From contig JBBQUY010000006.1 in NCBI GenBank assembly GCA_038212015.1, forward strand, positions 5,377 to 69,376: a DNA stretch of 64,000 nt, read 5' to 3'. Position 1 is the stretch's first letter; every line of letters starts with the position of its first letter. Positions 1 to 9,056 of the stretch are shown piece after piece. Source of the stretch: JAGQUL01 sp038212015. Lineage in GTDB: Bacteria; Actinomycetota; Thermoleophilia; Gaiellales; SKUG01. The notes under the pieces were generated by a model that worked only from the letters and a program-made list of their open reading frames with translations, made no database searches and was not told the origin of the DNA. The position numbers and the translations under genes were made by a program.

Positions 1-2
1 TG

Positions 3-101
3 GCGAGCCCGCGCGCGCGGATCACGGCGTCGGCGATCGGCGGTGGTGTCTGGCTCGGCGGCATGCGCGCGAGTGTATCGGTGATCGTCACGGTGCCGTG
101 A
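3..101 (+). CDS. C-terminal fragment of an unidentified protein, cut by the window edge
   Basis: An open frame runs in from the left edge and stops at the TGA at 99-101. The 32 visible residues are small and hydrophobic and end in an alternating valine/serine strand (ASVSVIVTVP). This would suit the C-terminus of a TadE-like pilus-assembly protein, and the next gene begins with a TadE-like membrane segment, but the fragment is too short to assign. The start lies outside the window. Confidence 0.35.
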   Translation, partial: ASPRARITASAIGGGVWLGGMRASVSVIVTVP

Positions 102-168
102 CGAAGTCGAGTCGCATCCGTGACGATGCGCGCACAATGCGTGACACGCGGTCCTGTGGCATTGCGCC

Positions 169-1128
169 ATGGACGTTTTCGGGCGACGAGGCAGGCAGCA
201 GGAACGGGCGACGGCGACGCTGGAGTACGTCGGCGTGGCGGTCGCGACAGCAGTGCTGCTGACGGGGATCGCGGCGGGCATGCGCCCGGGCGGCACGTCG
301 ATCGGCGAATCGGTCGCGGGGCGGATCGGGGCGCTCGTGTCAGGCGAGGCAGCGACGTGGCGGTGGCGAACGGCGCGCGAGGCACGAACCGGTGGCGGCA
401 GCGACCCGGTGCGCGTGTCACGCGACGAGCTGCGGATGGAACCGATGCTGCCGCCGGTGGCGCTGTGGGCGCGCGGCTGGGAGACGGAGCGCGAGGTTGC
501 CGGCGCGACGATCGATGCTTCGGCGTCGGCGTGCGCGCTGTGCGCGTCGGTGGAGTGGTCGCACGAGCTCGGCCCGAAAGCGGAGGCCGGCAGCAGCGGC
601 CGATACGCCGGCTTGGCGGCGGGGCTGGAGCTGGGCGGGCGGATGGCGCTCATCTCGGCGGAGCTCAACGCGAAGGCCGCGCGGCGATGGGGCGCCGGAA
701 CGAGCGCGTTCGCGCAGGGTCGACTGCGCGGCACGGTCGGCGCCGAGGCTGACGCGAAGGCGACGCTCGTGGCCAACCGCGAGGGAGTCGCGGTTGATGC
801 GACCGCGGGCGCGATGGCCGGCGCGGTGGCGCGGGCGGAGGTGAAGACGGGCGTCGACCTGCTCGGCATCGCGATTCGCCAGTCGGGACGCGTCGAAGGC
901 TGGGCGGGCGCTGGCGCTCGCGGCGCCGCGGGCGTCGACGTACGCCGCGACTCGGTGAGCTGGCGATTGGGGTGGGGCGCCGCGCTCGGACTCGGTGGTG
1001 CGAGCGAGTGGTCCGGTTCGGTCGACACGAGCGCCGTGTCGCCTCGTCACAAACGACTCGCCCGCGATGCGCTGCTGGCTTCGCTGTCGGTCACGCGATT
1101 TCCCGTCACCAGCATTCTCAGGCACTGA
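169..1128 (+). CDS. Hypothetical protein with a TadE-like N-terminal membrane segment and an Ala/Gly-rich body
   Basis: 319 residues, function not recognised. Residues 15-40 have the shape of a pseudopilin or TadE/Flp N-terminus: a short basic leader, then TATLEYVGVAVATAVLLTGI, with a glutamate inside the hydrophobic stretch as in that group. The remainder is alanine- and glycine-rich with an A-x-A-x-A pattern (roughly residues 105-285) that suggests repetitive beta structure. A single pair of cysteines sits near residue 120 (CALC). The next gene starts 11 bases downstream behind a clear ribosome site, so the two are probably cotranscribed. Surface or pilus-associated export is inference from the N-terminus only. 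Confidence 0.6.
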   Translation: MDVFGRRGRQQERATATLEYVGVAVATAVLLTGIAAGMRPGGTSIGESVAGRIGALVSGEAATWRWRTAREARTGGGSDPVRVSRDELRMEPMLPPVALWARGWETEREVAGATIDASASACALCASVEWSHELGPKAEAGSSGRYAGLAAGLELGGRMALISAELNAKAARRWGAGTSAFAQGRLRGTVGAEADAKATLVANREGVAVDATAGAMAGAVARAEVKTGVDLLGIAIRQSGRVEGWAGAGARGAAGVDVRRDSVSWRLGWGAALGLGGASEWSGSVDTSAVSPRHKRLARDALLASLSVTRFPVTSILRH

Positions 1129-1139
1129 AGGAGCACGAC

Positions 1140-1745
1140 ATGAAGACCACCCACACCCGCACTCCGGCGCATCGCCCCCGATTCGACCCACCCACGGTGG
1201 CGTGGCCGATCGGGCTGGTGCTGCTGCTCGTGGCGCTCGGCACGTGGCGCGTCGCCGATCCCTCACATGGACGTTCCACGCCAGCAGCCGACACGGCGAC
1301 GAAGACCGCGTCGCGCAGCTTCGGCGACGCGAAGCTCGAGGTGCCACGCACGTGGCGCACCCTCGGGCGATCCGCCGAGCGCATCACGTGGGGCGCCCCG
1401 GACCGCTCGCACACGGTGACGCTCGCGAGCACCGAGGCGAGCTCGGTGGCGCTGCCGACGATCGTGCGCGAGGTCGTCGCGCAGTCGGCGGACTCACTAC
1501 CCGGCGCGAGCATCGCGTCGGATCCCGTCGACATCGACCTGGGCGATCGTGCACCGCGCGGGGACTCGGCGGCGCTCGTGACGTTCGAGGTGGGCGACGG
1601 CACGCATCCGCCGATCCACGTCGTGCAGGTCTGGCGCCGGGATGCGCGCGCAGGCGTCGACCTGGTCGCGACGTGGACGAGCGCCGACGGAACGTGGCCG
1701 GCCTCGCCGCGCGAGCTCCTCCCGCAGGCCACCTCGAATGGGTAA
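1140..1745 (+). CDS. Hypothetical single-pass membrane protein
   Basis: 201 residues, unknown function. The ATG at 1140 is preceded by AAGGAG at good spacing, so I prefer it to an upstream in-frame start at 972 that would run through the preceding gene. Residues 22-38 form one transmembrane segment (WPIGLVLLLVALGTW). The rest (about residues 55-201) would be extracytoplasmic and begins with a stretch (FGDAKLEVPRTWR) like those of small actinobacterial lipoprotein-type domains. No catalytic motif is visible. It probably forms a unit with the preceding gene. Confidence 0.65.
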   Translation: MKTTHTRTPAHRPRFDPPTVAWPIGLVLLLVALGTWRVADPSHGRSTPAADTATKTASRSFGDAKLEVPRTWRTLGRSAERITWGAPDRSHTVTLASTEASSVALPTIVREVVAQSADSLPGASIASDPVDIDLGDRAPRGDSAALVTFEVGDGTHPPIHVVQVWRRDARAGVDLVATWTSADGTWPASPRELLPQATSNG

Positions 1746-1799
1746 CATCGACGCGAATGCGCGTCCGGAGGTGGACGCGCGCTTCAAAGGAGGATCGGC

Positions 1800-2573
1800 G
1801 TGGCGTACGAGGACATCCAGGTGGAGCGCGACGGCGGCGTCGGCATCATCACGCTCGACCGACCCAAGGTGCTCAACGCGCTCAGCCCACAGCTACTCAC
1901 CGAGCTCGTCGACGCGCTCGAGGAATTCGACCGCGATCCCGAGGTGCGCTGCATCGCGCTGCTCGGCTCCGACCGCGCATTCGCGGCAGGCGCCGACATC
2001 TCCGCGATGGCCGATGCCTCCCCGATCGAGATGCTGCGCGACAACACCTTCGCGCGCATCGAGCGCATCCGCGACCTGACCACGCCCGTCGTGGCGGGCG
2101 TGTCGGGCTTCGCGCTCGGCGGTGGCTGCGAGCTCGCGATGGCATGCGACCTGATCGTCGCCAGCGAGAACGCCCAGTTCGGACAGCCCGAAATCAACCT
2201 CGGCATCATCCCCGGAGCAGGCGGCACGCAGCGCCTGCCGCGAGCGGTCGGCAAGGCCGTCGCGATGGACATGGTCCTCACCGGCCGCACGCTGTCGGCG
2301 GCCGAAGCGCGTGACGCCGGCCTCGTCGCGCGTGTCGTCGCACCCGAGGCGTGGCGCGACGAGACGCTCGCCGTGTGCCGCACGATCGCGACGAAGAGCC
2401 CGATCGCGCTGCAGATCGCCCGCGAGGCCGTCAACGCCGCCTACGACACGACCCTGCGCACCGGCATCGAGTTCGAGCGCCGCGCCTTCCACGTGCTGTT
2501 CGCCTCCGACGACCAGTCCGAGGGCATGCGCGCATTCCTGGACAAGCGACAGCCCGCGTTCTCGGGCAGCTGA
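1800..2573 (+). CDS. Enoyl-CoA hydratase (crotonase family, PaaF-like)
   Basis: 257 residues, the usual length for a single-domain crotonase. It should hydrate 2-enoyl-CoA thioesters to 3-hydroxyacyl-CoA in the cytoplasm. The oxyanion-hole regions AAGADI (62-67) and FALGGGCEL (104-112) are present, and both catalytic glutamates are in place: Glu111 in GGCE and Glu131 in GQPEINLGIIPGAGG. The GTG start at 1800 is chosen because AAAGGAGG precedes it at ideal spacing. It lies just upstream of a PaaG-type isomerase, so the pair may act in phenylacetyl-CoA or aromatic ring degradation, or in fatty-acid beta-oxidation. Substrate specificity cannot be read from the sequence. Confidence 0.9.
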   Translation: MAYEDIQVERDGGVGIITLDRPKVLNALSPQLLTELVDALEEFDRDPEVRCIALLGSDRAFAAGADISAMADASPIEMLRDNTFARIERIRDLTTPVVAGVSGFALGGGCELAMACDLIVASENAQFGQPEINLGIIPGAGGTQRLPRAVGKAVAMDMVLTGRTLSAAEARDAGLVARVVAPEAWRDETLAVCRTIATKSPIALQIAREAVNAAYDTTLRTGIEFERRAFHVLFASDDQSEGMRAFLDKRQPAFSGS

Positions 2574-2598
2574 CACGAACCGATCGATGGGATCCACG

Positions 2599-3405
2599 AT
2601 GACCACCGAAGCACCCACCCTGGAAACGATCGAGTACGCGGTCGCCGACGGCGTCGCGACGATCGCGCTCAACCGCCCCGACAAGCGCAACGCGATCAAC
2701 ATGCAGCTGCACAAGGACCTCGCAGCAGCGCTCAAGCTCGTCGCCCGTGACCGCTCGGTGCGCGCGCTCGTGATCACTGGCCGCGGCAAGGGCTTCTGCG
2801 CCGGACAGGACCTGTCCGAGTTCATGATGGCGAAGGCCGACGAGAACTTCCGCGTCGACGAGCACGTGCGCAACACCTTCAACCGCACGATCATGACGCT
2901 GCGCGGACTGGAGATTCCCGTGATCGCCGCGGTCAACGGCTTCGCTGCCGGTGCCGGCTGGAGCCTCGCGCTCGCCGCCGACATCCGCTTCTGCAGCGAG
3001 GACGCACAGTTCACGCAGGCGTTCTCCAAGATCGGACTCGTGCCCGATACCGGCAGCACCTGGTTCCTGCCGGAGCTGATCGGCACCTCGCGCACGCTCG
3101 AGCTGGCGTTCACCGGCGACGTGATCGATGCGCAGAAGGCGCTCACCTGGGGTCTCGTGAACTTCGTGACGGGCGCCGACGAACTCGAGGCTCGCGCGCA
3201 CGAGTACGCGGTGCGGCTGGCGGCGATGCCGACGCTCGCGCTCGGGATCACCAAGCGCGCGGTGTACCGCGCGACGACGGCGACGCTCGCCGATGCACTC
3301 GAGTACGAGGCGCAGGTGCAGCAGCGCGCCGCGCAGAGCGACGATCACGTCGAGGGCGTCACCGCGTTCCTCGAGAAGCGGGCGCCCGTGTTCACAGGGC
3401 GATGA
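2599..3405 (+). CDS. paaG: PaaG-type enoyl-CoA isomerase (1,2-epoxyphenylacetyl-CoA isomerase family)
   Basis: 268 residues, crotonase superfamily. Features typical of the PaaG branch are GKGFCAGQDL (oxyanion loop) and the KIGLVPDTGST segment, where an aspartate stands in place of the second hydratase glutamate; this fits isomerisation rather than hydration. The C-terminal block ending EGVTAFLEKRAPVF is also characteristic. PaaG converts ring-1,2-epoxyphenylacetyl-CoA to the oxepin and isomerises double bonds in later steps. The start is uncertain: ATG 2599 has GGGA a few bases upstream, while an in-frame ATG at 2587 would add four residues. It lies 25 bases after the hydratase gene. No paaABCE epoxidase genes are in the window, so a role in general beta-oxidation is also possible. 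Confidence 0.8.
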   Translation: MTTEAPTLETIEYAVADGVATIALNRPDKRNAINMQLHKDLAAALKLVARDRSVRALVITGRGKGFCAGQDLSEFMMAKADENFRVDEHVRNTFNRTIMTLRGLEIPVIAAVNGFAAGAGWSLALAADIRFCSEDAQFTQAFSKIGLVPDTGSTWFLPELIGTSRTLELAFTGDVIDAQKALTWGLVNFVTGADELEARAHEYAVRLAAMPTLALGITKRAVYRATTATLADALEYEAQVQQRAAQSDDHVEGVTAFLEKRAPVFTGR

Positions 3406-3424
3406 GGCGGGGCAGGAGCACGAC

Positions 3425-4069
3425 ATGAGCGCGACGGCTGAGAACCCAACCACCAGCGGCACCTTCCTGGGTGTCGACGTGCGCACCGGACCCGGCGGCG
3501 GCCTCGCCTCCGGCGCACCGGTCCCGAGCGGCGCAGCGATGCACTACCACGCCGCACGACTGCCCGACCTGGGCGATGTCGTACTCGCGGTGGCCCGCGT
3601 ATTCGATGCCGACACCGGCGCTGCGCTGCGCATCGAGCTGCGTGCGTTCACCGCGGCAGCGCCCGGGCGTGGTGCGCTCGCGACGATGGCGGGCGACGAG
3701 CTCGTCGACGCACCCGGCGCGATCGCCTACGCCGAGCTGGAGCTCTCCGCCCAGGGCGACGAGGCCGATGAGCGACGGGCGGCGACGCTCACGCGCTGCG
3801 TCGTGACCGATGCCGCCCCCACCGCTGCCGCCGCGCGCGGCATCGCGGACTGGCTGCGCACCACGTGGGAAACCGAGCTGGCGTTCGGTTCCTGGCCCGC
3901 AGTGCGCGGCACGCTCGATGCCTTCTCGACCAATGGTGGCGCGAGCGCCGACTGGGCGCGGGAGTGGCTCGTCGACGGTGAACACCACGTCGACGACGCC
4001 GACCCGGCCGCCTTCCTGAAGGTGCTGTCGCCAGCGTGGCTCGAATCTGCGACCGGGGAAGACTCCTAG
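3425..4069 (+). CDS. Hypothetical protein in the paaG operon
   Basis: 214 residues, not recognised. It has no signal peptide or membrane segment, is acidic and alanine-rich, and has a tryptophan-containing C-terminal half (DWLRTTWETELAFGSWPAV, then WAREWLV). ATG 3425 is preceded by AGGAGCACGAC, a good ribosome site. It follows paaG by 19 bases on the same strand and is closed by a hairpin at 4072-4099, so it is probably the last gene of this small CoA-ester operon. A role tied to the two crotonases is inferred from position only. Confidence 0.65.
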   Translation: MSATAENPTTSGTFLGVDVRTGPGGGLASGAPVPSGAAMHYHAARLPDLGDVVLAVARVFDADTGAALRIELRAFTAAAPGRGALATMAGDELVDAPGAIAYAELELSAQGDEADERRAATLTRCVVTDAAPTAAAARGIADWLRTTWETELAFGSWPAVRGTLDAFSTNGGASADWAREWLVDGEHHVDDADPAAFLKVLSPAWLESATGEDS

Positions 4070-4071
4070 GC

Positions 4072-4099
4072 CACTGCGTCGAGCCGCAAGCGGCCAGTG
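4072..4099 (+). terminator. Candidate hairpin terminator after the paaG operon
   Basis: CACTG (4072-4076) pairs with CAGTG (4095-4099), enclosing an inner GCCGC/GCGGC stem with a two-base loop. There is no T-run, so it is only a candidate. Confidence 0.4.
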
Positions 4100-4135
4100 C
4101 CACAGGGCGACGCCCGGGCCCACGTTACTGCCCGG

Positions 4136-4141
4136 TAATGT
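4136..4141 (+). promoter_or_regulatory. Leaderless-type -10 element of the lipid kinase gene
   Basis: TAATGT ends exactly 7 bases before the ATG at 4149, the spacing expected when transcription starts on the start codon. A GAGG inside the spacer could alternatively act as a ribosome site on a longer transcript. Confidence 0.4.
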
Positions 4142-4148
4142 TCGAGGA

Positions 4149-5171
4149 ATGACGAAGACCAGCGTGCAGGAATCCACCGACTCCGTGACCGACGAGGAGC
4201 CGACGCTCGACGCGACCGACCCCAAGCAGCGCCTGCGTGGCGCCATGATCGTCAACCCCTACTCCTCAGGGATGACCGGCAGGCGCGAGCGTGAGATCGT
4301 CTCGGAACTGCGCGAGCACATGGACCTCGAGGTGCGACGCACCGAGCGCGGCGGCCACGCCCCCAAGCTCGCGCGTGAGCTCATGGATGCCGGCCCGCTC
4401 GACGTGCTCATCTCCTGTGGCGGTGACGGCACCGCCAACGAGATCCTCAACGGCATGGCGCTCGGCAACGACACCGCCAAAGACCGCCCCGCATTCGCGA
4501 TCGTCCCCGCCGGCGGCACCAACGTGCTCGCCCGCTCGATCGGCTATCCGAACCATCCCGTGCGCGCCACGTCCAGGCTCGTCGAGGCGATCGTCGAGCG
4601 CCGCACGAAGCGCATCAACCTCGCGACGTGTGACGAACGAATCTTCATGTTCTCCGCGGGCGTCGGGCTCGACGGCGAGGTCGTCAAGCGCATGGAGCAG
4701 CGACGGTCCGGGCGGCGCCCGAGCGACCTGGCGCACGTGACGTCAGTCGTCGGCTTTTTCGCGACGCAGCGTTTCGCGCTGACCGAGCGGATGACGGTGA
4801 CCGTCGACGGCACCGGCGAACAGCTGCGCGCCGCGCTGTTGTTCGTGGGCAATACCGCGCCCTTCACCTACATGGGTCGCGTGGCGGTGAACTTCATGCC
4901 CGGCGCCACGCTCGAAGGCGGCCTCGACTTCATGGCACCAGAACGCGCCAACGCCTTCTTCGCGATTCGCAACGCCACGCAGGCGATGGGCGTGGGCCGC
5001 AAGAACCAGCGACTCGTGAGCCCCGAGAAGTCACGCGTTCGACACGACGTGACCGGCTTCACCGTCGAGTGCGACGAGCCGCAGCCCGTGCAGGTCGACG
5101 GCGAGTTCATCGGTGACCGAACGCACATCCGCTTCGGACTGCTCGAGCGCTGCATCGACCTCATCGTCTGA
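4149..5171 (+). CDS. Diacylglycerol kinase-like lipid kinase (YegS/DgkB family)
   Basis: 340 residues. It should phosphorylate diacylglycerol or a related lipid with ATP at the inner membrane face. The N-terminal catalytic domain has the nucleotide-binding GGDGT motif at 91-95 and the second conserved block PAGGTNVLAR at 120-129. The C-terminal half is the usual beta-sandwich and carries the late FTVECDEP...VDGE segment of the family. Residues 1-30 are a polar extension. The gene stands alone, with a hairpin upstream and a convergent neighbour 12 bases downstream. The in vivo substrate (diacylglycerol, polyprenol or a glycolipid) is not determined. Confidence 0.85.
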   Translation: MTKTSVQESTDSVTDEEPTLDATDPKQRLRGAMIVNPYSSGMTGRREREIVSELREHMDLEVRRTERGGHAPKLARELMDAGPLDVLISCGGDGTANEILNGMALGNDTAKDRPAFAIVPAGGTNVLARSIGYPNHPVRATSRLVEAIVERRTKRINLATCDERIFMFSAGVGLDGEVVKRMEQRRSGRRPSDLAHVTSVVGFFATQRFALTERMTVTVDGTGEQLRAALLFVGNTAPFTYMGRVAVNFMPGATLEGGLDFMAPERANAFFAIRNATQAMGVGRKNQRLVSPEKSRVRHDVTGFTVECDEPQPVQVDGEFIGDRTHIRFGLLERCIDLIV

Positions 5172-5183
5172 CGACGACGCGGG

Positions 5184-6968
5184 TCAGCTGCCTTCGACCG
5201 GGCGGCGCGCGACGCACAGCGCCTCGGCCAGGCGGATCGTGTCGTCGTGCGGCAGGCCGCGTGAGTGGGCGAGCGCGATACCGAGCACCTGGGCTGCGTA
5301 CTCCCAGAGCGCGAGCGGACCGGAGCGACACAGCTGTTCCCAGCCAAACGGAATGATCAGCTTCGCGACCGTGGACTCGGCGTCCCCGGAGGCGCGGTCG
5401 ATGCCGATCGACTGGCGCACGATGCGGCCCCAGAATGCGTGGGCGGTGGCGCGGTTGGCTTCGCGCACGGCTCCGGAGCCCTGCACGAGCGTGCCACTGC
5501 GCGCGACGATGCGTGCGAGTTCGTGGTCGGTGCGCAGCGAATCGTGCAGCGCCTCGAGCCAGGTGTCCGCCGAATCCTTCTCGTGGCGCTGGCGCAGCGT
5601 GCCCTGGCGCAGCTTCGCGGCGGCGGCCATGCGGCGCAGGCGCAGCGCGCCCGAGATGCTCGTGGTCGTGACGCGCTCCACGCGCAGCGGCTGCAGCAGT
5701 GGCGGCACGCTCGCGGCGGGCGAGCCCATCGCGGGCATTCGCCTGGAGCGAGTCGCGGCGCGGTCGAGCGCGTCGAGCGGAATGTGGTCGACGAGCTCGT
5801 ATGCGTCTCGGCGCGAGATGCCGTGGGCGTTGCGCAGGTCCTTGATGCGCCCGGTGCGGCGCTTGCGGTTGGCGATCCATGCGGCGTCGGGCCACACGAG
5901 CATCGCCGCGAGCGCGCGGATCGAATCCGGCACCACCGACGCATGCGGCTCGACCACGCCGGTGTGCTCGCGCTCGGCAGCTGCGATGTCGGCGACGTGG
6001 TCGACGAGGATCGTCGCCCACTCGGCGTCCTGGAACTCGCACAGCAGGTAGATGGCGTCCTGCAGCACGCTCAGGTGGTCGGGGTGCACGATCTCGGCGG
6101 CGCGCTCGATGAGCGCCTCGAATCCGAGCCGTGAGGCGTGGTCGATGTGAGCGCGGCGCTTGCGCGTGAACTGGTAGGCGGTCTTGACGCGGCGCACGCG
6201 GCCACCTTCGCGGCGACCCAGGCGGGTGCCGCGCCGGAACGCCTCGGCGTACAGCTTGTCGTCGACGCCGAGCGCGCGAATGCCTGCCACGAAGTCGGCT
6301 TCGTCGAGACCGGTGATGCCGGTGCCGCAGATCGCGCCGAGCAGCAGGCCGGGCTGCGCCGCCGACGGCAGGTGGTACCAGCCGGCGACTTCGTGGCCGT
6401 CGAAGGCGTAATAGGCGAGCGCAGACGTTCGGGCGATCGCATCGATCTCGCGCTCGGTGAGCACGTGCTCGGGGGCGACGTCGCGCTCGACGCTCGTGAA
6501 CGCGCGGCGGCACGAGGACACGACGGTGGTGACGTCGGAGTCGACGAAGCCAGCGTCGATCGCACGAACGAGCTCGAGGTGCTCGCCGGCGACCACGAGG
6601 TCGACCGCGCCCCAGGGAACGTCGCCCAGTGCGTCTTCGATGTCGGCATCGGCGGCGACTTCGACGTACATGCCGTGCGGCATGCGCGAGTTGCCGGCAA
6701 GCGGCACGGCCTGCGCGACGATGCCGGCCTCGCGGCAGGCGAGCAGCAGCCAGTCCACGACGAGCAGCGTTCGATCCTCGGTGAGGCCGCACACGAGCGC
6801 GGACCACGGGCGGATCGCGGCGGCACCGCGCACGGGCAGGGCGGCGACAGCGGCGGGGAGCACCGTCTGATCCGGCGCCGAAGCCGCACGTTCGTGACCG
6901 GCGTCTGTCACCAACGTGCTGGGGGCGACGGCGGCATCGACGGTGCGTGGGGGCAGGGTTCCGGTCAC
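5184..6968 (-). CDS. Indolepyruvate oxidoreductase subunit beta-like protein (IorB/DUF6537 type)
   Basis: 594 residues. The GTG start at 6968 overlaps the TGA of the upstream gene as GTGA, which decides the start and implies translational coupling; an ATG 32 codons earlier would lie inside that gene. The N-terminal third follows the IorB gamma-domain pattern of 2-oxoacid:ferredoxin oxidoreductases: a dwellable Rossmann-like start (LLVVDWLLLACREAG), PHGMYVEV, DLVVAGEHLE and VVSSCRRAFTSVE. The C-terminal part matches the helical DUF6537-like extension. In the parent enzyme this subunit helps pass electrons from aryl-pyruvates to ferredoxin. Key glycine signatures are degenerate here, so activity is uncertain. 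Confidence 0.6.
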   Translation of the reverse strand: MTGTLPPRTVDAAVAPSTLVTDAGHERAASAPDQTVLPAAVAALPVRGAAAIRPWSALVCGLTEDRTLLVVDWLLLACREAGIVAQAVPLAGNSRMPHGMYVEVAADADIEDALGDVPWGAVDLVVAGEHLELVRAIDAGFVDSDVTTVVSSCRRAFTSVERDVAPEHVLTEREIDAIARTSALAYYAFDGHEVAGWYHLPSAAQPGLLLGAICGTGITGLDEADFVAGIRALGVDDKLYAEAFRRGTRLGRREGGRVRRVKTAYQFTRKRRAHIDHASRLGFEALIERAAEIVHPDHLSVLQDAIYLLCEFQDAEWATILVDHVADIAAAEREHTGVVEPHASVVPDSIRALAAMLVWPDAAWIANRKRRTGRIKDLRNAHGISRRDAYELVDHIPLDALDRAATRSRRMPAMGSPAASVPPLLQPLRVERVTTTSISGALRLRRMAAAAKLRQGTLRQRHEKDSADTWLEALHDSLRTDHELARIVARSGTLVQGSGAVREANRATAHAFWGRIVRQSIGIDRASGDAESTVAKLIIPFGWEQLCRSGPLALWEYAAQVLGIALAHSRGLPHDDTIRLAEALCVARRPVEGS

Positions 6969-8779
6969 AGGTCCACTCCCGCGACGGCGCGCACGAGCTT
7001 GCGGCGCAGGTTCCAGGACAGGCGCTTGGCCCGGCCCGTGGTGTCGCGGCGACGCAGGTCCCACGTGGCGGGCGACAGCTCGCGGACGGGGTCGAGCGAG
7101 GCGTGCGCGGCGGGCACGTCCAGCGCGAGCACGGTGGGGCCGGCGACGAGTTCCTCGCCGAGCTGCACGAGCGCTGTTGCAGCCGTCGGCACGGCGGCGG
7201 TGGCGATGCGGTCGGTGCCGACCAGGTCGGGGTCCATGCCGAAGGTGGACCCGCGGCGCGGTGCGGCGACGCGCTGCACGTCGCCCACGACGATCACGTG
7301 CGAGGCGACGCGCATGGAGCGGCAGGCGGTGCCGACGGCGACGCCGATCGCGCGGGGCGAGCTGCCGTCGACGTACTCGATGGACGCGCCGGCGGCTCCT
7401 GCGGCTTCGGTGACGCCGCCGCCCTGGCCGGTGACGACGAACACGCCGTGACCGGTGCCGGGTGCGGCGCTCGCGGCGCCGTGGGCTGCGAAGACTGCAG
7501 CAGGCACGACGGTGAGCGGCACGCCGGTGTCGGTCTGGTACGTCGGGTACTCGGCGTCGAGGCGACCGGGCACGCCGATCACGCCCTGCGCGAGCGTCAG
7601 GCCGGCGGCGACGACGGGCGAGACGGCGCGGTGCAGGACCTCGCCGCGGCGCGGCACGCGGCTGCTGGCGACGGTGCGCGGAGCCGCGACTGCCCCGGCG
7701 AGCTCATCGAGTGCGGCGAGGCCAGGATCATCTTCGGAAAGGCGTGTGCGGGCCCACGACGCAACGAGCGACACGAGCGTCTCGCCACGCAGCGAGCCGG
7801 CATCGATCGAGTGGGTGGCCGAGACCGGGGCCGACAGGTCCGAGCGAAGCTGGTCGGCGATGCGGTCGGCGCGTGGCGCGATCACGCAGGCGTCGTCGAC
7901 GGCGCCGAGCATTCGCCCGATCGCACCGTCGCGAGCCGGCACGATGCCGACCGCGCGGCTGGACACGATCGCGACATCGTCCAGGCGCGTTGCGCTACCG
8001 ACGTCAACGAGGCGCGCTGCGACCTGCGCCAGCGCACGTTCGGCGGCAACACGGATCGGGCCGGCAACGACGAGCGCGCAGACTGCGCCGCCGTGGGCGC
8101 TGCCGAGCGTCGCGTCGATGAGCCCGGCCTGCTCGGCCGCAGCGGCAATCGAGACGTGGCCCGGGGTACGGATCTCGGCATCCGCATCGGCGGTGGCGAC
8201 GGGCGAGGCGTCATGGCGGCGGCGAATCGTGCCACGCATGCCGAGCGCTCGCTCGCGAATCACGATGAGGGCGGGGCGGCCGGCGGCGACGCTCGCGGCG
8301 TAGGCGGCGTCGATGGCGCGGACCAGGCCGATCGCGGTGGGCTCGGGATCGATGACGAGCGCGTCGTCGATGCGCAGCACGTCCTCGTCGAAGCTGAATC
8401 CGACCACGCCGCCGGCACACTGCACTCGTGCGAACTGCTCGAGGGCAGGGCGCAGGCCTCGTCGTCCGCCGAACACGACCGCGCCGCGCGGGGGAGCGCC
8501 GGTGATGCCGCCTGTGGGTGAAGTCACGAGCGGCTCCAGGGCCGAGCGGCTGCGCAGGCGTCGCAGCACGACGCCGCGGGGCGAGAGCACTCGTTCGCGC
8601 GCCTCGTCGATGGCGGCGTCGATCGGGGTGGGGCGATCGTGCCAGGAGCTGACGATGTATCCCACGCCGTTTTCGAGCAGCGCACGCACGACGACCAGTC
8701 CCAGGTCGCCGGTCAGCAGTTCACGGGCGCCGCCATGGGCACCGGTCGTCTGCTCCATATGCTCCTCAGTCGGGAGCAT
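6965..8779 (-). CDS. Divergent indolepyruvate oxidoreductase subunit alpha-like protein without Fe-S domain
   Basis: 604 residues. Order of regions and partner suggest IorA, the thiamine-diphosphate subunit: an N-terminal pyrimidine-binding-like domain (from GARELLTGDLGLVVV) and a C-terminal TPP-like domain (GVFVVTGQGGGVTEAAG, then SHVIVVGDVQR). However, the C-terminal ferredoxin module with two CxxCxxCxxxCP clusters found in true IorA is absent; the protein ends shortly after the TPP-like domain. The expected GDG/GDS TPP motif is also altered. ATG 8779 is preceded by GGAGGA at good spacing. It is cotranscribed with the beta-like gene. It may be a repurposed or degenerate paralogue rather than a working indolepyruvate oxidoreductase. 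Confidence 0.5.
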   Translation of the reverse strand: MLPTEEHMEQTTGAHGGARELLTGDLGLVVVRALLENGVGYIVSSWHDRPTPIDAAIDEARERVLSPRGVVLRRLRSRSALEPLVTSPTGGITGAPPRGAVVFGGRRGLRPALEQFARVQCAGGVVGFSFDEDVLRIDDALVIDPEPTAIGLVRAIDAAYAASVAAGRPALIVIRERALGMRGTIRRRHDASPVATADADAEIRTPGHVSIAAAAEQAGLIDATLGSAHGGAVCALVVAGPIRVAAERALAQVAARLVDVGSATRLDDVAIVSSRAVGIVPARDGAIGRMLGAVDDACVIAPRADRIADQLRSDLSAPVSATHSIDAGSLRGETLVSLVASWARTRLSEDDPGLAALDELAGAVAAPRTVASSRVPRRGEVLHRAVSPVVAAGLTLAQGVIGVPGRLDAEYPTYQTDTGVPLTVVPAAVFAAHGAASAAPGTGHGVFVVTGQGGGVTEAAGAAGASIEYVDGSSPRAIGVAVGTACRSMRVASHVIVVGDVQRVAAPRRGSTFGMDPDLVGTDRIATAAVPTAATALVQLGEELVAGPTVLALDVPAAHASLDPVRELSPATWDLRRRDTTGRAKRLSWNLRRKLVRAVAGVDL

Positions 8780-8828
8780 TCGATTCCTCCGTTCGCCACG
8801 CCGCTGTCCCGTCGTCAGTGCTCACCGG

Positions 8829-8961
8829 GTGGCCGTCGCCTGTGGGGCGTGGCCGTCGGTGCGCACCGCACTGACGTTGGGATCCTCACCGCTCTATCGC
8901 GGCTCGGCGGCACTCGCGTTGCAGATGCGGCCACCGAGTGGCCGTCGTACCGTGGCCGTCG
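8829..8961. repeat. Four direct copies of GTGGCCGTCG in the divergent intergenic region
   Basis: The 10-mer GTGGCCGTCG occurs at 8829-8838, 8849-8858, 8938-8947 and 8952-8961, two pairs spaced 20 and 14 bases start to start. The whole 8780-9179 region is non-coding between two divergent genes and otherwise holds the palindrome and promoter listed separately. Confidence 0.7.
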
Positions 8962-9056
8962 GCGCCGCAGCGTGGATTCTGGCACGTTGCTTCACGCGGG
9001 CGTGCAGGCGCGCTCGCGCGTGGCCCCGCTGTCGGCGCGCTGACGCAATTCGTGGT

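Noticed and set aside
1893..3486. Long open frames opposite the two crotonase genes
   Set aside because: They mirror codon-position GC bias of the real genes, have no ribosome sites and encode Arg/Ala/Ser-rich sequence without any fold; shadows.
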